27,920 nucleotides of DNA, taken from assembly GCA_051655155.1 (NCBI GenBank), contig JBOFZL010000008.1, positions 1-27,920 of the forward strand, given 5' to 3'. This document shows positions 15,979 to 25,214 of the stretch, piece by piece (within the stretch, counting starts at the first letter, position 1; the number at the start of each line of letters is the position of its first letter). Both the position numbers and the translations under genes were made by a program. The notes below the pieces were generated by a model, which had not been told where the DNA came from, made no database searches, and saw only the letters and a program-made list of their open reading frames with translations. Source of the stretch: JBOFZL01 sp051655155. GTDB lineage: Bacteria; Bacillota; Clostridia; Peptostreptococcales; Filifactoraceae.

Positions 15979-16524
15979 ATGAATTTAATTAAAAACTTTT
16001 TTCATGCCTTTGGCGATATTATTTTTGGTATTTTTGTTGTTGGTATTGCAGTATTCCTTATTGGTACGCAAGTTAATGATGATTTCCATATGATGGATAT
16101 TGGTGCAAAAAGCTATAATAGCATACTAACAAAATTAACTAATAAAACTGAAACTGATAAAAGCACTAACGATGAATCTAACAATGCTCCATCTGAAATT
16201 TTATCAGAACCAGCAGATGCTAAGTATGAAAAAAATAATACTACTTCTTCTGATGACACTAATACCTCTACAAATAATCAAGTCATCAACAGCAATAAGG
16301 CAATTTCAGAAACACCCTCTATCAGAACCATAGAAATAAGTTATGGATCTACTGCAGAAGAGGTTGCCTCTGGACTATTTGCTAATGGCATAATTGCATC
16401 TAAAGAGGAATTCTTTGCTGAATATGCTCGTCTTCCTGTAGGCAGAACTATTGTTGGAGGAAAATTTGAGATTCCAGCCGGAAGTGCTCCAGCCCATATC
16501 TTAGAAATAATTGCTCCAGAATAA
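15979..16524 (+). CDS. Membrane-anchored protein with a short MltG/YceG-like domain, no catalytic domain
   Basis: 181 residues. One membrane helix near the N-terminus (FGDIIFGIFVVGIAVFLIG, about 11-29) is followed by a long low-complexity linker rich in Asn, Thr, Ser and Asp (about 50-110). A C-terminal stretch of about 65 residues (IEISYGSTAEEVASGLFANG, then GGKFEIPAGSAPAHILEII) resembles the LysM-like subdomain that precedes the lytic transglycosylase domain in MltG. The catalytic part of MltG, about 200 residues with its Glu, is absent. It is therefore probably a cell-wall-facing binding or regulatory protein; this is inference. AAGGATG precedes the ATG by 11 bases. It diverges from lepB and is followed by its own terminator. 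Confidence 0.75.
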   Translation: MNLIKNFFHAFGDIIFGIFVVGIAVFLIGTQVNDDFHMMDIGAKSYNSILTKLTNKTETDKSTNDESNNAPSEILSEPADAKYEKNNTTSSDDTNTSTNNQVINSNKAISETPSIRTIEISYGSTAEEVASGLFANGIIASKEEFFAEYARLPVGRTIVGGKFEIPAGSAPAHILEIIAPE

Positions 16525-16539
16525 TTTTACTTATCTTTT

Positions 16540-16572
16540 ATACCTCATAATCATTTTTTATGAGGTATTTTT
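16540..16572 (+). terminator. Intrinsic terminator of the MltG-like gene
   Basis: ATACCTCATAA (16540-16550) pairs with TTATGAGGTAT (16558-16568), followed by TTTTATTT. No T run on the opposite strand, so it works for the plus strand. Confidence 0.9.
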
Positions 16573-16601
16573 ATTTACCCTTTTCAATTATATTAAAATG
16601 T

Positions 16602-16649
16602 AAAGAGTCGCTGTTCTTCTATTTAATAGTTTCTCAGCGACTCTTTTTT
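16602..16649 (-). terminator. Terminator hairpin at the end of rpoB-rpoC, also facing the plus strand
   Basis: AAAGAGTCGCTG (16602-16613) pairs perfectly with CAGCGACTCTTT (16635-16646). It lies 5 bases past the rpoC stop. On the plus strand it ends in six T; on the minus strand it ends CTTTACATTTTAATA, a weaker tract. It probably stops transcription in both directions between convergent genes. Confidence 0.85.
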
Positions 16650-16653
16650 AGTT

Positions 16654-19600
16654 TTATATTAGTTCTGTTCCATCTTCATCATCTAAAAGACCTAAAGCTC
16701 TTTTTTCTGCTTGAATTTCATGTTCTACTTCTTCAAAAAATTTTAGAATTTCCGGACTATGGGAAACTGTTTCCTCCTCAGCACCACCTACTAAACCATC
16801 CTTAAAGTATTTAGTTTCAGGGGTTACTATCTCGATATTTTTGTAACGCTTCATACCTGTTCCTGCTGGAATTAACTTTCCTATAATAACATTTTCTTTT
16901 AGTCCTATCAAGTTATCCTTCTTGCCATTTATCGCTGCTTCCGTAAGAACTCTTGTAGTTTCTTGAAAAGATGCTGCTGATAAGAATGAATTAGTTGCCA
17001 AAGAGGCTTTTGTTATTCCAAGTAGCACACTATTATAAGTAGCCCCCTCTTTACCTTCTGACTCCAACCTTTCATTTTCACGCTTAAGTTCCGAAAGATC
17101 AATCAAAGCTCCTGGCAATAGTTCTGAATCTTTTTCATCATCGATTCTTACTTTAGCTAACATTTGCCTTACTATTATTTCGATATGTTTGTCATTAACA
17201 TCAACACCTTGCATTCTATAAACTCTTTGTACCTCTTGTACTATATAGTTTTGAACTCCAATTTCTCCGTTAATTCTCAATATATCATGTGGATTAATAG
17301 AACCTTGAGTAAGTTGTTGACCAGGAACTACCCTTTGACCATTTTTAACCTTTAAGATTGAGCCATATGGTATAAGATAAGTCTCGCTTTCGCCGTTATC
17401 TCTATTTATTATAGCTTCTTTCTTCTTTCCGGTTTCAACCATCTCTACAGTTCCTTCGAATTCTGTTATTACAGACAATCCTTTTGGTTTACGAGCTTCA
17501 AAAAGCTCCTCAACCCTTGGAAGACCCTGCGTAATGTCGCTTCCTGCTACTCCTCCCGTATGGAAGGTTCTCATTGTAAGCTGAGTTCCCGGTTCTCCTA
17601 TTGACTGTGCTGCAATTATTCCAACTGCTTCTCCTACATCCACTGCTTTTCCTGTTGCAAGGTTTCTACCATAACACTTTGCACAAACCCCATATTTAGA
17701 ATGACAACGAAGAACTGTTCGTAGCGTTAACGTTTCAATTCCTGCATCTACAATCTTTGTTGCTGTAGATTCTTCTATCATTTCATCAGATGTTATGATT
17801 ATTTCACCTGTTTCTGGGTGTTTAATATCTGTCGTTGAATATCTTCCAACTATTCTGTCATAAAGCTTTTCTATAACTTCATTTCCATCTTTAAACGCTT
17901 TTACTTCAATACCTTCATTCGAACCACAATCTAACTCTCTTATTATTACATCTTGAGATACATCAACAAGTCTTCTTGTTAAGTATCCTGAGTCAGCTGT
18001 TCTAAGTGCTGTATCTGCAAGTCCTTTTCTAGCTCCATGTGAAGAAGTAAAGTATTCCAATACTGTAAGACCTTCACGGAAGTTAGATTTTACTGGAATC
18101 TCAACAGTTTTACCTGAAGCATTTGCCATAAGACCACGCATTCCCGCCAACTGTCTAAAGTGATTTTTAGATCCCCTTGCTCCTGATACTGCCATAATAT
18201 TTATATTATTTGTAGGCTTCAACGTCGCCATCAAAGCATCTGTAACTTTTTCTGTTGTCTTTGTCCATGTTTCAATAACTCTTTCATATCTCTCTTCATC
18301 AGACATTAGACCTCGCATATAATCACGTTCATATTTCGCAACTGTTTCTTCCGCTTCTTTTATGAAGGCTTTCTTTTCTTCTGGAATTTCCATATCCGCT
18401 ATAGAAACGCTTATAGCTCCCTTTGTTGAATACTTAAAACCTAGAGCTTTGATTATATCAAGAAGTCTTGCTGTTTCTGTATTTCCATGACGTCTAAAAC
18501 AACGATCGATTACTTTGCCAAGGTTTTTCTTATCTAGCACAAAGTCAACCTCTAAAGAGTACTTATCTACACTTCTATCTACATAGTCCAAATCTTGAGG
18601 AATCTGCTCATTGAAAATAAATCTTCCAACTGTTGATTCCACTAAAACTCCAGAGTCACCAGGATAGTGTTTCATCCTAACCTTTACTCTAGCATGAAGA
18701 TTAACCTGTTTATTTTCATAAGCTAATACCATTTCATTATAATCTTTATATATGGACCCTTCTCCTTGAACTCCATCTTCCTCCATAGTTAGATAATAAG
18801 AACCTAAAACCATGTCTTGAGATGGTGTTGTTATAGGAGCGCCATCTTTAGGCGCCATAATATTGTTAGGTGAAAGCATCAAAAATCTACATTCTGCCTG
18901 TGCTTCTACTGATAGTGGCACGTGTACAGCCATTTGATCTCCATCAAAGTCTGCATTGTATGCAGTACATACAAGTGGGTGCAACTTTATAGCTTTTCCT
19001 TCGACCAAAACCGGCTCAAAGGCTTGTATTCCTAATCTATGAAGTGTAGGAGCACGGTTTAAAAGTACTGGATGCCCTTTTATAACATCTTCTAAAACAT
19101 CCCAAACCTCAGGTTTTACTCTTTCTACCATTCTCTTTGCATTTTTTATATTAATTGCATAGCCTCTTGATACCAACTCATTCATAACAAATGGCTTAAA
19201 CAACTCAAGTGCCATTTTCTTAGGAAGTCCACACTGATAAAACTTTAGCTCTGGTCCAACTACTATAACCGAACGTCCTGAGTAGTCGACACGTTTTCCA
19301 AGTAAGTTTTGACGGAATCGACCCTGCTTTCCTTTTAGCATATCTGAAAGGGATTTTAATGCTCTGTTTCCAGGCCCTGTTACAGGACGACCTTTTCTAC
19401 CGTTGTCAATCAATGCATCTACAGCCTCTTGTAACATCCTCTTTTCATTTCTTACAATGATGTCAGGTGCACCTAATTCTAATAACCTTTTTAGACGATT
19501 GTTTCTATTTATCACTCTTCTATAAAGATCATTTAAGTCAGATGTTGCAAACCTTCCCCCATCTAATTGGACCATTGGCCTTATATCAGGTGGTATAACA

Positions 19601-20304
19601 GGAATTACATCTAGTATCATCCACTCCGGCTTATTTCCAGATTTCCTAAACGCCTCTACAACTTCTAATCTTCTTATTGTCTTTACTCTTTTTTGACCAG
19701 TTGCATCGGCAAGCCTTACTCTTAATTCCTTCCCTAAGCCGTCAAGGTCAATGTTTTCAAGCATCTTTTTAACAGCCTCTGCACCTATCATAGCCACAAA
19801 ACTATCATATCCATAAAGCTCTACTGCATCTCGATACTCTTTATCAGTTAATATCTGGTGTCTTTTTAAGTCTGTTTCCTTTTCATCTATTACAACGTAT
19901 GAAGCAAAGTATAGGATTTTCTCTAATAACCTTGGAGACATATCCAACAAAAGTCCCATTCTAGATGGAATACCCTTGAAGTACCAAATGTGTGATACAG
20001 GTGTAGCAAGTTCTATATGACCCATTCTCTCTCTTCTTACTTTTGATCTTGTAACCTCTACTCCACAGCGATCACAAATTATACCCTTACTTCTTGACCT
20101 ATCCTTCTTGTATTTACCACAGTTACATTCCCAATCTTTCATAGGTCCAAATATTCTCTCACAAAACAAACCATCTTTTTCTGGTTTAAGTGTTCTATAA
20201 TTAATGGTCTCTGGTTTCTTAACCTCTCCTTTTGACCATTCTCTTATTTTTTCCGGTGAAGCCAGTCCAATCCTAATGGAATCAAAATTTTCTATTTCAA
20301 ACAA
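16654..20304 (-). CDS. rpoC: RNA polymerase subunit beta'
   Basis: Catalytic subunit of RNA polymerase, 1216 residues. The start is TTG at 20304: no ATG is nearby, MFEIENFDSIRIGLASPEKI matches the conserved beginning, and GGGAG lies 9 bases upstream. The N-terminal zinc ribbon has Cys at 60, 62, 77 and 80. The active site NADFDGDQM starts at residue 450, with Asp at 452, 454 and 456. A second zinc site is made from CHSKYGVCAKCYG with an upstream Cys; the bridge/trigger region includes GEAVGIIAAQSIGEPGTQLTMRTFHTGG. It follows rpoB by 40 bases and ends at a terminator facing a convergent gene. Confidence 0.98.
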   Translation of the reverse strand: MFEIENFDSIRIGLASPEKIREWSKGEVKKPETINYRTLKPEKDGLFCERIFGPMKDWECNCGKYKKDRSRSKGIICDRCGVEVTRSKVRRERMGHIELATPVSHIWYFKGIPSRMGLLLDMSPRLLEKILYFASYVVIDEKETDLKRHQILTDKEYRDAVELYGYDSFVAMIGAEAVKKMLENIDLDGLGKELRVRLADATGQKRVKTIRRLEVVEAFRKSGNKPEWMILDVIPVIPPDIRPMVQLDGGRFATSDLNDLYRRVINRNNRLKRLLELGAPDIIVRNEKRMLQEAVDALIDNGRKGRPVTGPGNRALKSLSDMLKGKQGRFRQNLLGKRVDYSGRSVIVVGPELKFYQCGLPKKMALELFKPFVMNELVSRGYAINIKNAKRMVERVKPEVWDVLEDVIKGHPVLLNRAPTLHRLGIQAFEPVLVEGKAIKLHPLVCTAYNADFDGDQMAVHVPLSVEAQAECRFLMLSPNNIMAPKDGAPITTPSQDMVLGSYYLTMEEDGVQGEGSIYKDYNEMVLAYENKQVNLHARVKVRMKHYPGDSGVLVESTVGRFIFNEQIPQDLDYVDRSVDKYSLEVDFVLDKKNLGKVIDRCFRRHGNTETARLLDIIKALGFKYSTKGAISVSIADMEIPEEKKAFIKEAEETVAKYERDYMRGLMSDEERYERVIETWTKTTEKVTDALMATLKPTNNINIMAVSGARGSKNHFRQLAGMRGLMANASGKTVEIPVKSNFREGLTVLEYFTSSHGARKGLADTALRTADSGYLTRRLVDVSQDVIIRELDCGSNEGIEVKAFKDGNEVIEKLYDRIVGRYSTTDIKHPETGEIIITSDEMIEESTATKIVDAGIETLTLRTVLRCHSKYGVCAKCYGRNLATGKAVDVGEAVGIIAAQSIGEPGTQLTMRTFHTGGVAGSDITQGLPRVEELFEARKPKGLSVITEFEGTVEMVETGKKKEAIINRDNGESETYLIPYGSILKVKNGQRVVPGQQLTQGSINPHDILRINGEIGVQNYIVQEVQRVYRMQGVDVNDKHIEIIVRQMLAKVRIDDEKDSELLPGALIDLSELKRENERLESEGKEGATYNSVLLGITKASLATNSFLSAASFQETTRVLTEAAINGKKDNLIGLKENVIIGKLIPAGTGMKRYKNIEIVTPETKYFKDGLVGGAEEETVSHSPEILKFFEEVEHEIQAEKRALGLLDDEDGTELI

Positions 20305-20344
20305 GGAGCGCCTCTCCCTTCTTTATAAATTTTATAATTCTTTA

Positions 20345-23300
20345 TTAATAATCAAAATCATCATCCAAATCATAAGTGTTAAAGTCTTCTTCATCTGCAA
20401 ATTCTAACTTAAAGCCTGATTCTTGACTTCCATCAGAAATATTCGCATCTTGATTTTCCAAATCAACCTCATGCATATCATCTCTATCTTCTACTACATA
20501 TTCGAAGTCTTCAATAATATCCACTTCATCAACACTCTCTTTAACTAAAACCTCTTGTTCATCTTCAGTAAGAAGTTTGATGTCTAAACATAAGGATTGT
20601 AACTCTTTAATAAGAACCTTAAAAGATTCTGGTATTCCAGGTTCTGGTACATTCTCCCCTTTTACGATAGACTCATAAGTTCTAACTCTTCCTACAACAT
20701 CATCTGATTTTACTGTAAGAATTTCTTGAAGAGTATGAGCTGCTCCATAAGCTTCTAGCGCCCAAACCTCCATTTCTCCAAAACGTTGTCCCCCAAACTG
20801 AGCCTTTCCTCCTAATGGCTGCTGAGTAACTAAAGAATATGGACCAGTTGATCTTGCATGTATTTTATCATCTACCAAATGGTGCAGTTTCAACATATAC
20901 ATATAACCTACAGTTACAGGATTATCAAAGAAATCTCCTGTTCTACCATCTTGTAATTGAATTTTACCATCATTTGGATATCCTGCCATATCTAATGCCT
21001 TAAATACATCTCTTTCATTAGCTCCATCAAATACAGGTGTCGCTACCTGCCAGCCTAACTTCTTCGCTGCTAAGCCCAAATGAACTTCCAATACCTGTCC
21101 AATGTTCATACGTGATGGTACTCCTAATGGATTAAGCACTATCTCTAGTGGCGTTCCATCTGGCATAAATGGCATATCTTCTTCTGGTAATATTCTTGAA
21201 ATAACACCTTTATTACCATGACGTCCTGCCATCTTATCTCCCACGTTAATCTTACGCTTCTTAGCTATATAACAACGCACAAGCTCATTTACTCCAGCAC
21301 CTAGCTCATCTCCATTTGCTCTTGTAAACACTCTTACATCCACTATAGTTCCGGATTCTCCATGTGGCACACGCAAAGAAGTATCTCTAACCTCTCTGGC
21401 TTTTTCTCCAAATATTGCTCTTAAAAGTCTTTCTTCAGGAGTAATTTCCGTCTCGCCTTTTGGAGTTACTTTTCCAACTAGAATATCTCCAGATTCTACC
21501 TCTGCTCCAATTCTAATAATACCTCTCTCATCAAGATCTTTTATGGCATCTTCTCCAACATTAGGAATATCTCTAGTTATTTCCTCTGCTCCTAATTTGG
21601 TATCTCTTGCTTCTGATTCATACTCTTCAATATGAATCGTAGATAATCTATCTTCTTTAACTAACCTTTCATTAATTAAAATCGCATCCTCATAGTTATA
21701 ACCTTCCCAAGTCATAAACGCTATAAGACAGTTTCTTCCCAATGCTATTTCCCCTAGATCTGTGGAAGGTCCATCAGCAATAACATCACCTTTTTTAAGA
21801 ATGTCTCCTTTATTAACAATTGGTGTTTGATTAATACAAGTGCCTTGGTTTGAACGCTTAAATTTAAGCAATTTATATCTATCTCTTTCCCCATCTTCAC
21901 GAAGTACAACTATTTCAGTTGATGATACTCTTTCAACTTCACCTGAATTCTTAGCCACTACGACTGCACCTGAATCTTTTGCAGAACGGTACTCTATTGC
22001 CGTACCTACTATAGGCGCTTCCCTACGAACAAGTGGAACTGCCTGACGTTGCATGTTTGAACCCATAAGCGCACGGTTAGCATCATCATTTTCAAGGAAA
22101 GGAATCATCGCTGTAGCCACAGACACTACCTGCTTGGGAGAAACGTCCATGAAATCTACATTAGTGTCTTTTACCAATACAACTGCACCGGATTTTGTTC
22201 TTGATGCTACCCTCTCATTAACAAACCATCCATCCTCTGTAAGTGGCTCATTAGCCTGAGCTCTTACATAAAGATCCTCCTCGTCTGCCATAAGATACAC
22301 AATCTCTTCTGTTACCTTCTTGTTTTCTCTATCCACTTTTCTATATGGTGACTCAATAAACCCATATTCATTTATCTTTGCATAAATTGATAAGTTGTTA
22401 ATAAGACCTATGTTTGGTCCTTCTGGCGTTTCTATAGGACACATTCTTCCATAATGAGAATAATGCACGTCTCTAACCTCAAAACCTGCTCTATCCCTTG
22501 AAAGTCCCCCAGGCCCTAAGGCAGATAACCTTCTTTTATGTGTCAGTTCTGAAAGAGGGTTATTTTGATCCATGAACTGCGACAATTGTGAAGAGCCAAA
22601 AAACTCTTTTATCGCTGCTGTAACAGGTCTAATATTTATTAAAGAACTTGGACTAAGTTCCATAGGATCTTGAACTGTCATCCTCTCCTTTATAACTCTT
22701 TCCATCCTTGAAAGTCCAATTCTAAATTGGTTTTGTAAAAGCTCTCCTACAGACCTTATACGTCTATTTCCAAGGTGATCTATATCATCTACATTTCCAA
22801 TACCATAGAAAAGATTAAATTGATAGCTTATACTCGCAATTATATCTTCTATTACTATATGTTTAGGAACAAGTTCTTTTTTTCTACGTTTTATTTCAGC
22901 CTTTAACTCTTCGTCAGTTAAATCTTCCGAAAGAATTTCCATTAAAACTGAATATCTTACATTTTCTTTGATTTTTAAATCTGATATATCTATAGAAACA
23001 AAATTATTAATATCAACAAATCTGTTTCCCACAACCTTAATCTTCTTTTCTTTATCTTCATCTCCGTATACCCATACACTTTCAACCCCTGAGTTGTCAA
23101 CTATATAAGCATCTTCTCTCTTACTTATTCTAACCCCTGCTTCAAAAAGAATTTCTCCTGTATTAGGATCAACTATATTTTCCGCTAAAACTCTACCTTG
23201 TATCCTATTTGAAATAGCAAGCTTCTTATTAAACTTATATCTTCCTACCTTAGCAAGATCATATCTTTTAGGATCAAAAAATAACAGGTTCAAAAGTGAT

Positions 23301-24082
23301 TCTGCACTTTCAAGCGTTGGTGGCTCACCTGGACGAAGCTTTTTGTATATCTCAATAAGCGCCTCATTTCTACTCTTTGTACTATCTTTAGCAAGAGTTG
23401 CTTCTAGTCGCTCATCTTCTCCTATTAATTCCCTAATATCAAAGTCAGAGCCATAACCAAAAGCTCTAAGCAACATTGTTATAGGTTGTTTTCTATCTCT
23501 GTCTATTCTCACAGACACAATATCATTTGAGTCTGTTTCATACTCCAACCATGCCCCTCTATTAGGAATAACTGTTGAAGAAACTAACTTTTTACCTGAC
23601 TTATCCATCTCCTGAGCATAGTAAACTCCTGGAGATCTTACTAACTGGCTTACAATTACTCTTTCAGCCCCATTTATAATGAATGTGCCTTTATCTGTCA
23701 TTAAAGGAAAATCTCCTAAAAACACAGGGTCTCCATTCTCATTTTTAACTATTTTTGAACCATCTTCATCTGGAACAGTTAACTTAACCTTAACTCTTAA
23801 TGGTGCTGCATAGTTTACATCTCGTTCTTTACTTTCCTCTACATCATACTTTGATTTTGAATCAAGGAAATAATCAATAAAATCTAGCTTAATATTTCCT
23901 GTATAGTCTTCAATTGGGAAAACCTCTTCAAACACCTCTCTAAGACCTTCTTCGATAAACCATTTGTAAGAATCTAACTGTAACTCTATTAGATTTGGTA
24001 ACTCACCAACTTCATTGATGTGAGAAAAACTCATTCTTGTTTTTCTTCCAATTTTCACAGGATGTGGATGTGATTTTGGCAT
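20345..24082 (-). CDS. rpoB: RNA polymerase subunit beta
   Basis: Second large catalytic subunit, 1245 residues. I start at the ATG at 24082 (MPKSHPHPVKIG), with AGGTG 8 bases upstream; the in-frame ATG at 24100 overlaps the ribosome binding sequence. The rifampicin-binding region (about 22509-22604) reads SSQLSQFMDQNNPLSE then THKRRLSALGPGG, the sensitive, unmutated form. GDKMAGRHGNKGVIS and the C-terminal GGKAQFGGQRFGEMEVWALEAYGA are intact. The last 60 or so residues form a very acidic tail ending DLDDDFDY. It has its own promoter, separated from rplL by a terminator. Confidence 0.98.
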   Translation of the reverse strand: MPKSHPHPVKIGRKTRMSFSHINEVGELPNLIELQLDSYKWFIEEGLREVFEEVFPIEDYTGNIKLDFIDYFLDSKSKYDVEESKERDVNYAAPLRVKVKLTVPDEDGSKIVKNENGDPVFLGDFPLMTDKGTFIINGAERVIVSQLVRSPGVYYAQEMDKSGKKLVSSTVIPNRGAWLEYETDSNDIVSVRIDRDRKQPITMLLRAFGYGSDFDIRELIGEDERLEATLAKDSTKSRNEALIEIYKKLRPGEPPTLESAESLLNLLFFDPKRYDLAKVGRYKFNKKLAISNRIQGRVLAENIVDPNTGEILFEAGVRISKREDAYIVDNSGVESVWVYGDEDKEKKIKVVGNRFVDINNFVSIDISDLKIKENVRYSVLMEILSEDLTDEELKAEIKRRKKELVPKHIVIEDIIASISYQFNLFYGIGNVDDIDHLGNRRIRSVGELLQNQFRIGLSRMERVIKERMTVQDPMELSPSSLINIRPVTAAIKEFFGSSQLSQFMDQNNPLSELTHKRRLSALGPGGLSRDRAGFEVRDVHYSHYGRMCPIETPEGPNIGLINNLSIYAKINEYGFIESPYRKVDRENKKVTEEIVYLMADEEDLYVRAQANEPLTEDGWFVNERVASRTKSGAVVLVKDTNVDFMDVSPKQVVSVATAMIPFLENDDANRALMGSNMQRQAVPLVRREAPIVGTAIEYRSAKDSGAVVVAKNSGEVERVSSTEIVVLREDGERDRYKLLKFKRSNQGTCINQTPIVNKGDILKKGDVIADGPSTDLGEIALGRNCLIAFMTWEGYNYEDAILINERLVKEDRLSTIHIEEYESEARDTKLGAEEITRDIPNVGEDAIKDLDERGIIRIGAEVESGDILVGKVTPKGETEITPEERLLRAIFGEKAREVRDTSLRVPHGESGTIVDVRVFTRANGDELGAGVNELVRCYIAKKRKINVGDKMAGRHGNKGVISRILPEEDMPFMPDGTPLEIVLNPLGVPSRMNIGQVLEVHLGLAAKKLGWQVATPVFDGANERDVFKALDMAGYPNDGKIQLQDGRTGDFFDNPVTVGYMYMLKLHHLVDDKIHARSTGPYSLVTQQPLGGKAQFGGQRFGEMEVWALEAYGAAHTLQEILTVKSDDVVGRVRTYESIVKGENVPEPGIPESFKVLIKELQSLCLDIKLLTEDEQEVLVKESVDEVDIIEDFEYVVEDRDDMHEVDLENQDANISDGSQESGFKLEFADEEDFNTYDLDDDFDY

Positions 24083-24157
24083 TAAGACTTCACCTCTCAT
24101 TTATTATAGAATTGAATTAGAGCATATTACCCCATTTTTATTCTATTGTATTCAAGT

Positions 24158-24187
24158 ATGATAACATAATTCACATGTGCTTTGCAA
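24158..24187 (-). promoter_or_regulatory. Promoter of rpoB-rpoC
   Basis: On the minus strand -35 TTGCAA (24187-24182), an 18-base spacer and -10 TATCAT (24163-24158) with a TGT extension. It lies downstream of the rplL terminator and gives a leader of about 70 bases. Confidence 0.6.
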
Positions 24188-24221
24188 GATATTTATCAAA
24201 TAATATTTTAATTTCTGATAA

Positions 24222-24262
24222 AAAATAAAAGGAGCTGTTAAAAACAACTCCTTTTATTTTTT
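24222..24262 (-). terminator. Terminator/attenuator between rplL and rpoB
   Basis: On the minus strand AAAAGGAGTTGTT pairs with AACAGCTCCTTTT (one G-T pair), followed by ATTTTTT. The same hairpin on the plus strand has a C-A mismatch, so it is built for the minus strand. It may be partly read through into rpoB. Confidence 0.9.
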
Positions 24263-24273
24263 ATTAAATTAAA

Positions 24274-24639
24274 TTATTTTACTTCTACTGCTGCTCCAGC
24301 TGCTTCTAATTTAGCTTTGATATCATCGCTTTCCTCTTTAGAAACTCCCTCTTTAACTGGCTTTGGCGCTCCATCTACTAGATCTTTCGCTTCCTTTAGT
24401 CCAAGTCCTGTTATCTCTCTTACAACCTTGATAACTCCTACTTTTGATGAACCTGCATTTGACAGGATTACATCAAACTCAGTTTTTTCTTCTGCAGCTT
24501 CAGCAGCTCCACCTGCAACTACAACACCAACTGGTGCAGCAGCAGATACTCCAAACTTCTCCTCTGCAGCCTTAACTAATTCATTTAACTCAAGAACCTT
24601 CATTTCTTCAATAGCTTGTAAAATTTGCTCTATAGTCAT
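24274..24639 (-). CDS. rplL: 50S ribosomal protein L7/L12
   Basis: Stalk protein that recruits translation GTPases. 121 residues. The N-terminal dimerisation part (MTIEQILQAIEEMKVLELNE) leads into an Ala/Gly/Val-rich hinge (about 34-50) and the C-terminal domain KTEFDVILSNAGSSKVGVIK, GLGLKEAKDLVDGAPKPVKEG. GGAGGTG precedes the ATG. It follows rplJ by 38 bases, with a terminator just after. Confidence 0.98.
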   Translation of the reverse strand: MTIEQILQAIEEMKVLELNELVKAAEEKFGVSAAAPVGVVVAGGAAEAAEEKTEFDVILSNAGSSKVGVIKVVREITGLGLKEAKDLVDGAPKPVKEGVSKEESDDIKAKLEAAGAAVEVK

Positions 24640-24677
24640 TTAAGACACCTCCATATTTTTTTTATTATTTTTATTTT

Positions 24678-25184
24678 TTAAGCACCTTGCTCTTCTTTTT
24701 GCTTTGCAACTGCATCTAACAGATACACAAAGTTTGACATTGGAGCCTTTAGGCTGCCAAGTAGTTTTGCAATAAGTTCTTCTCTTGATGGAACTTTTGA
24801 AAGTTTTTCAAGTCCTGCTTCATCATAGAATGCGCCTTCAACATAACCCATTTTAAACTTTAGTTTTGGATTTGTTTTTGCAAAGTCAGCTATAACTTTA
24901 GCTGGTGCTACAGCGTCTTCGTAACTAAACGCAAAAGCGTTTGTTCCTATAAGAAGTTGATCATTAAACTCTTCCATGTTCCCAACTTTTGATGCAGCTC
25001 TTCTTACAAGAGTATTTTTATATACTCTATAATCCATACCTGCTGCTCTAAACTTATTTCTAAGTTCAGTTACTTGCTCAACTGTAAGTCCTTTATAATC
25101 AACAACTACGCAAGATACTGATCTTTCGATTTTGTCAACTATTTCATCAACTACAGTCTTTTTAATATCTATAGCTTTCGACAT
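24678..25184 (-). CDS. rplJ: 50S ribosomal protein L10
   Basis: Base of the ribosomal stalk; binds 23S rRNA and several L7/L12 dimers. 168 residues; typical stretches are VVVDYKGLTVEQVTELRNKFR, YRVYKNTLVRRA and the C-terminal NFVYLLDAVAKQKEE that binds L7/L12. AAAGGAGGG precedes the ATG. It sits downstream of an L10-type leader RNA with a terminator-like hairpin, so its expression is probably limited by L10 (with L7/L12) binding its own mRNA. Confidence 0.98.
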   Translation of the reverse strand: MSKAIDIKKTVVDEIVDKIERSVSCVVVDYKGLTVEQVTELRNKFRAAGMDYRVYKNTLVRRAASKVGNMEEFNDQLLIGTNAFAFSYEDAVAPAKVIADFAKTNPKLKFKMGYVEGAFYDEAGLEKLSKVPSREELIAKLLGSLKAPMSNFVYLLDAVAKQKEEQGA

Positions 25185-25214
25185 GTTTTCCCTCCTTTTT
25201 TACTGATTCATAAT

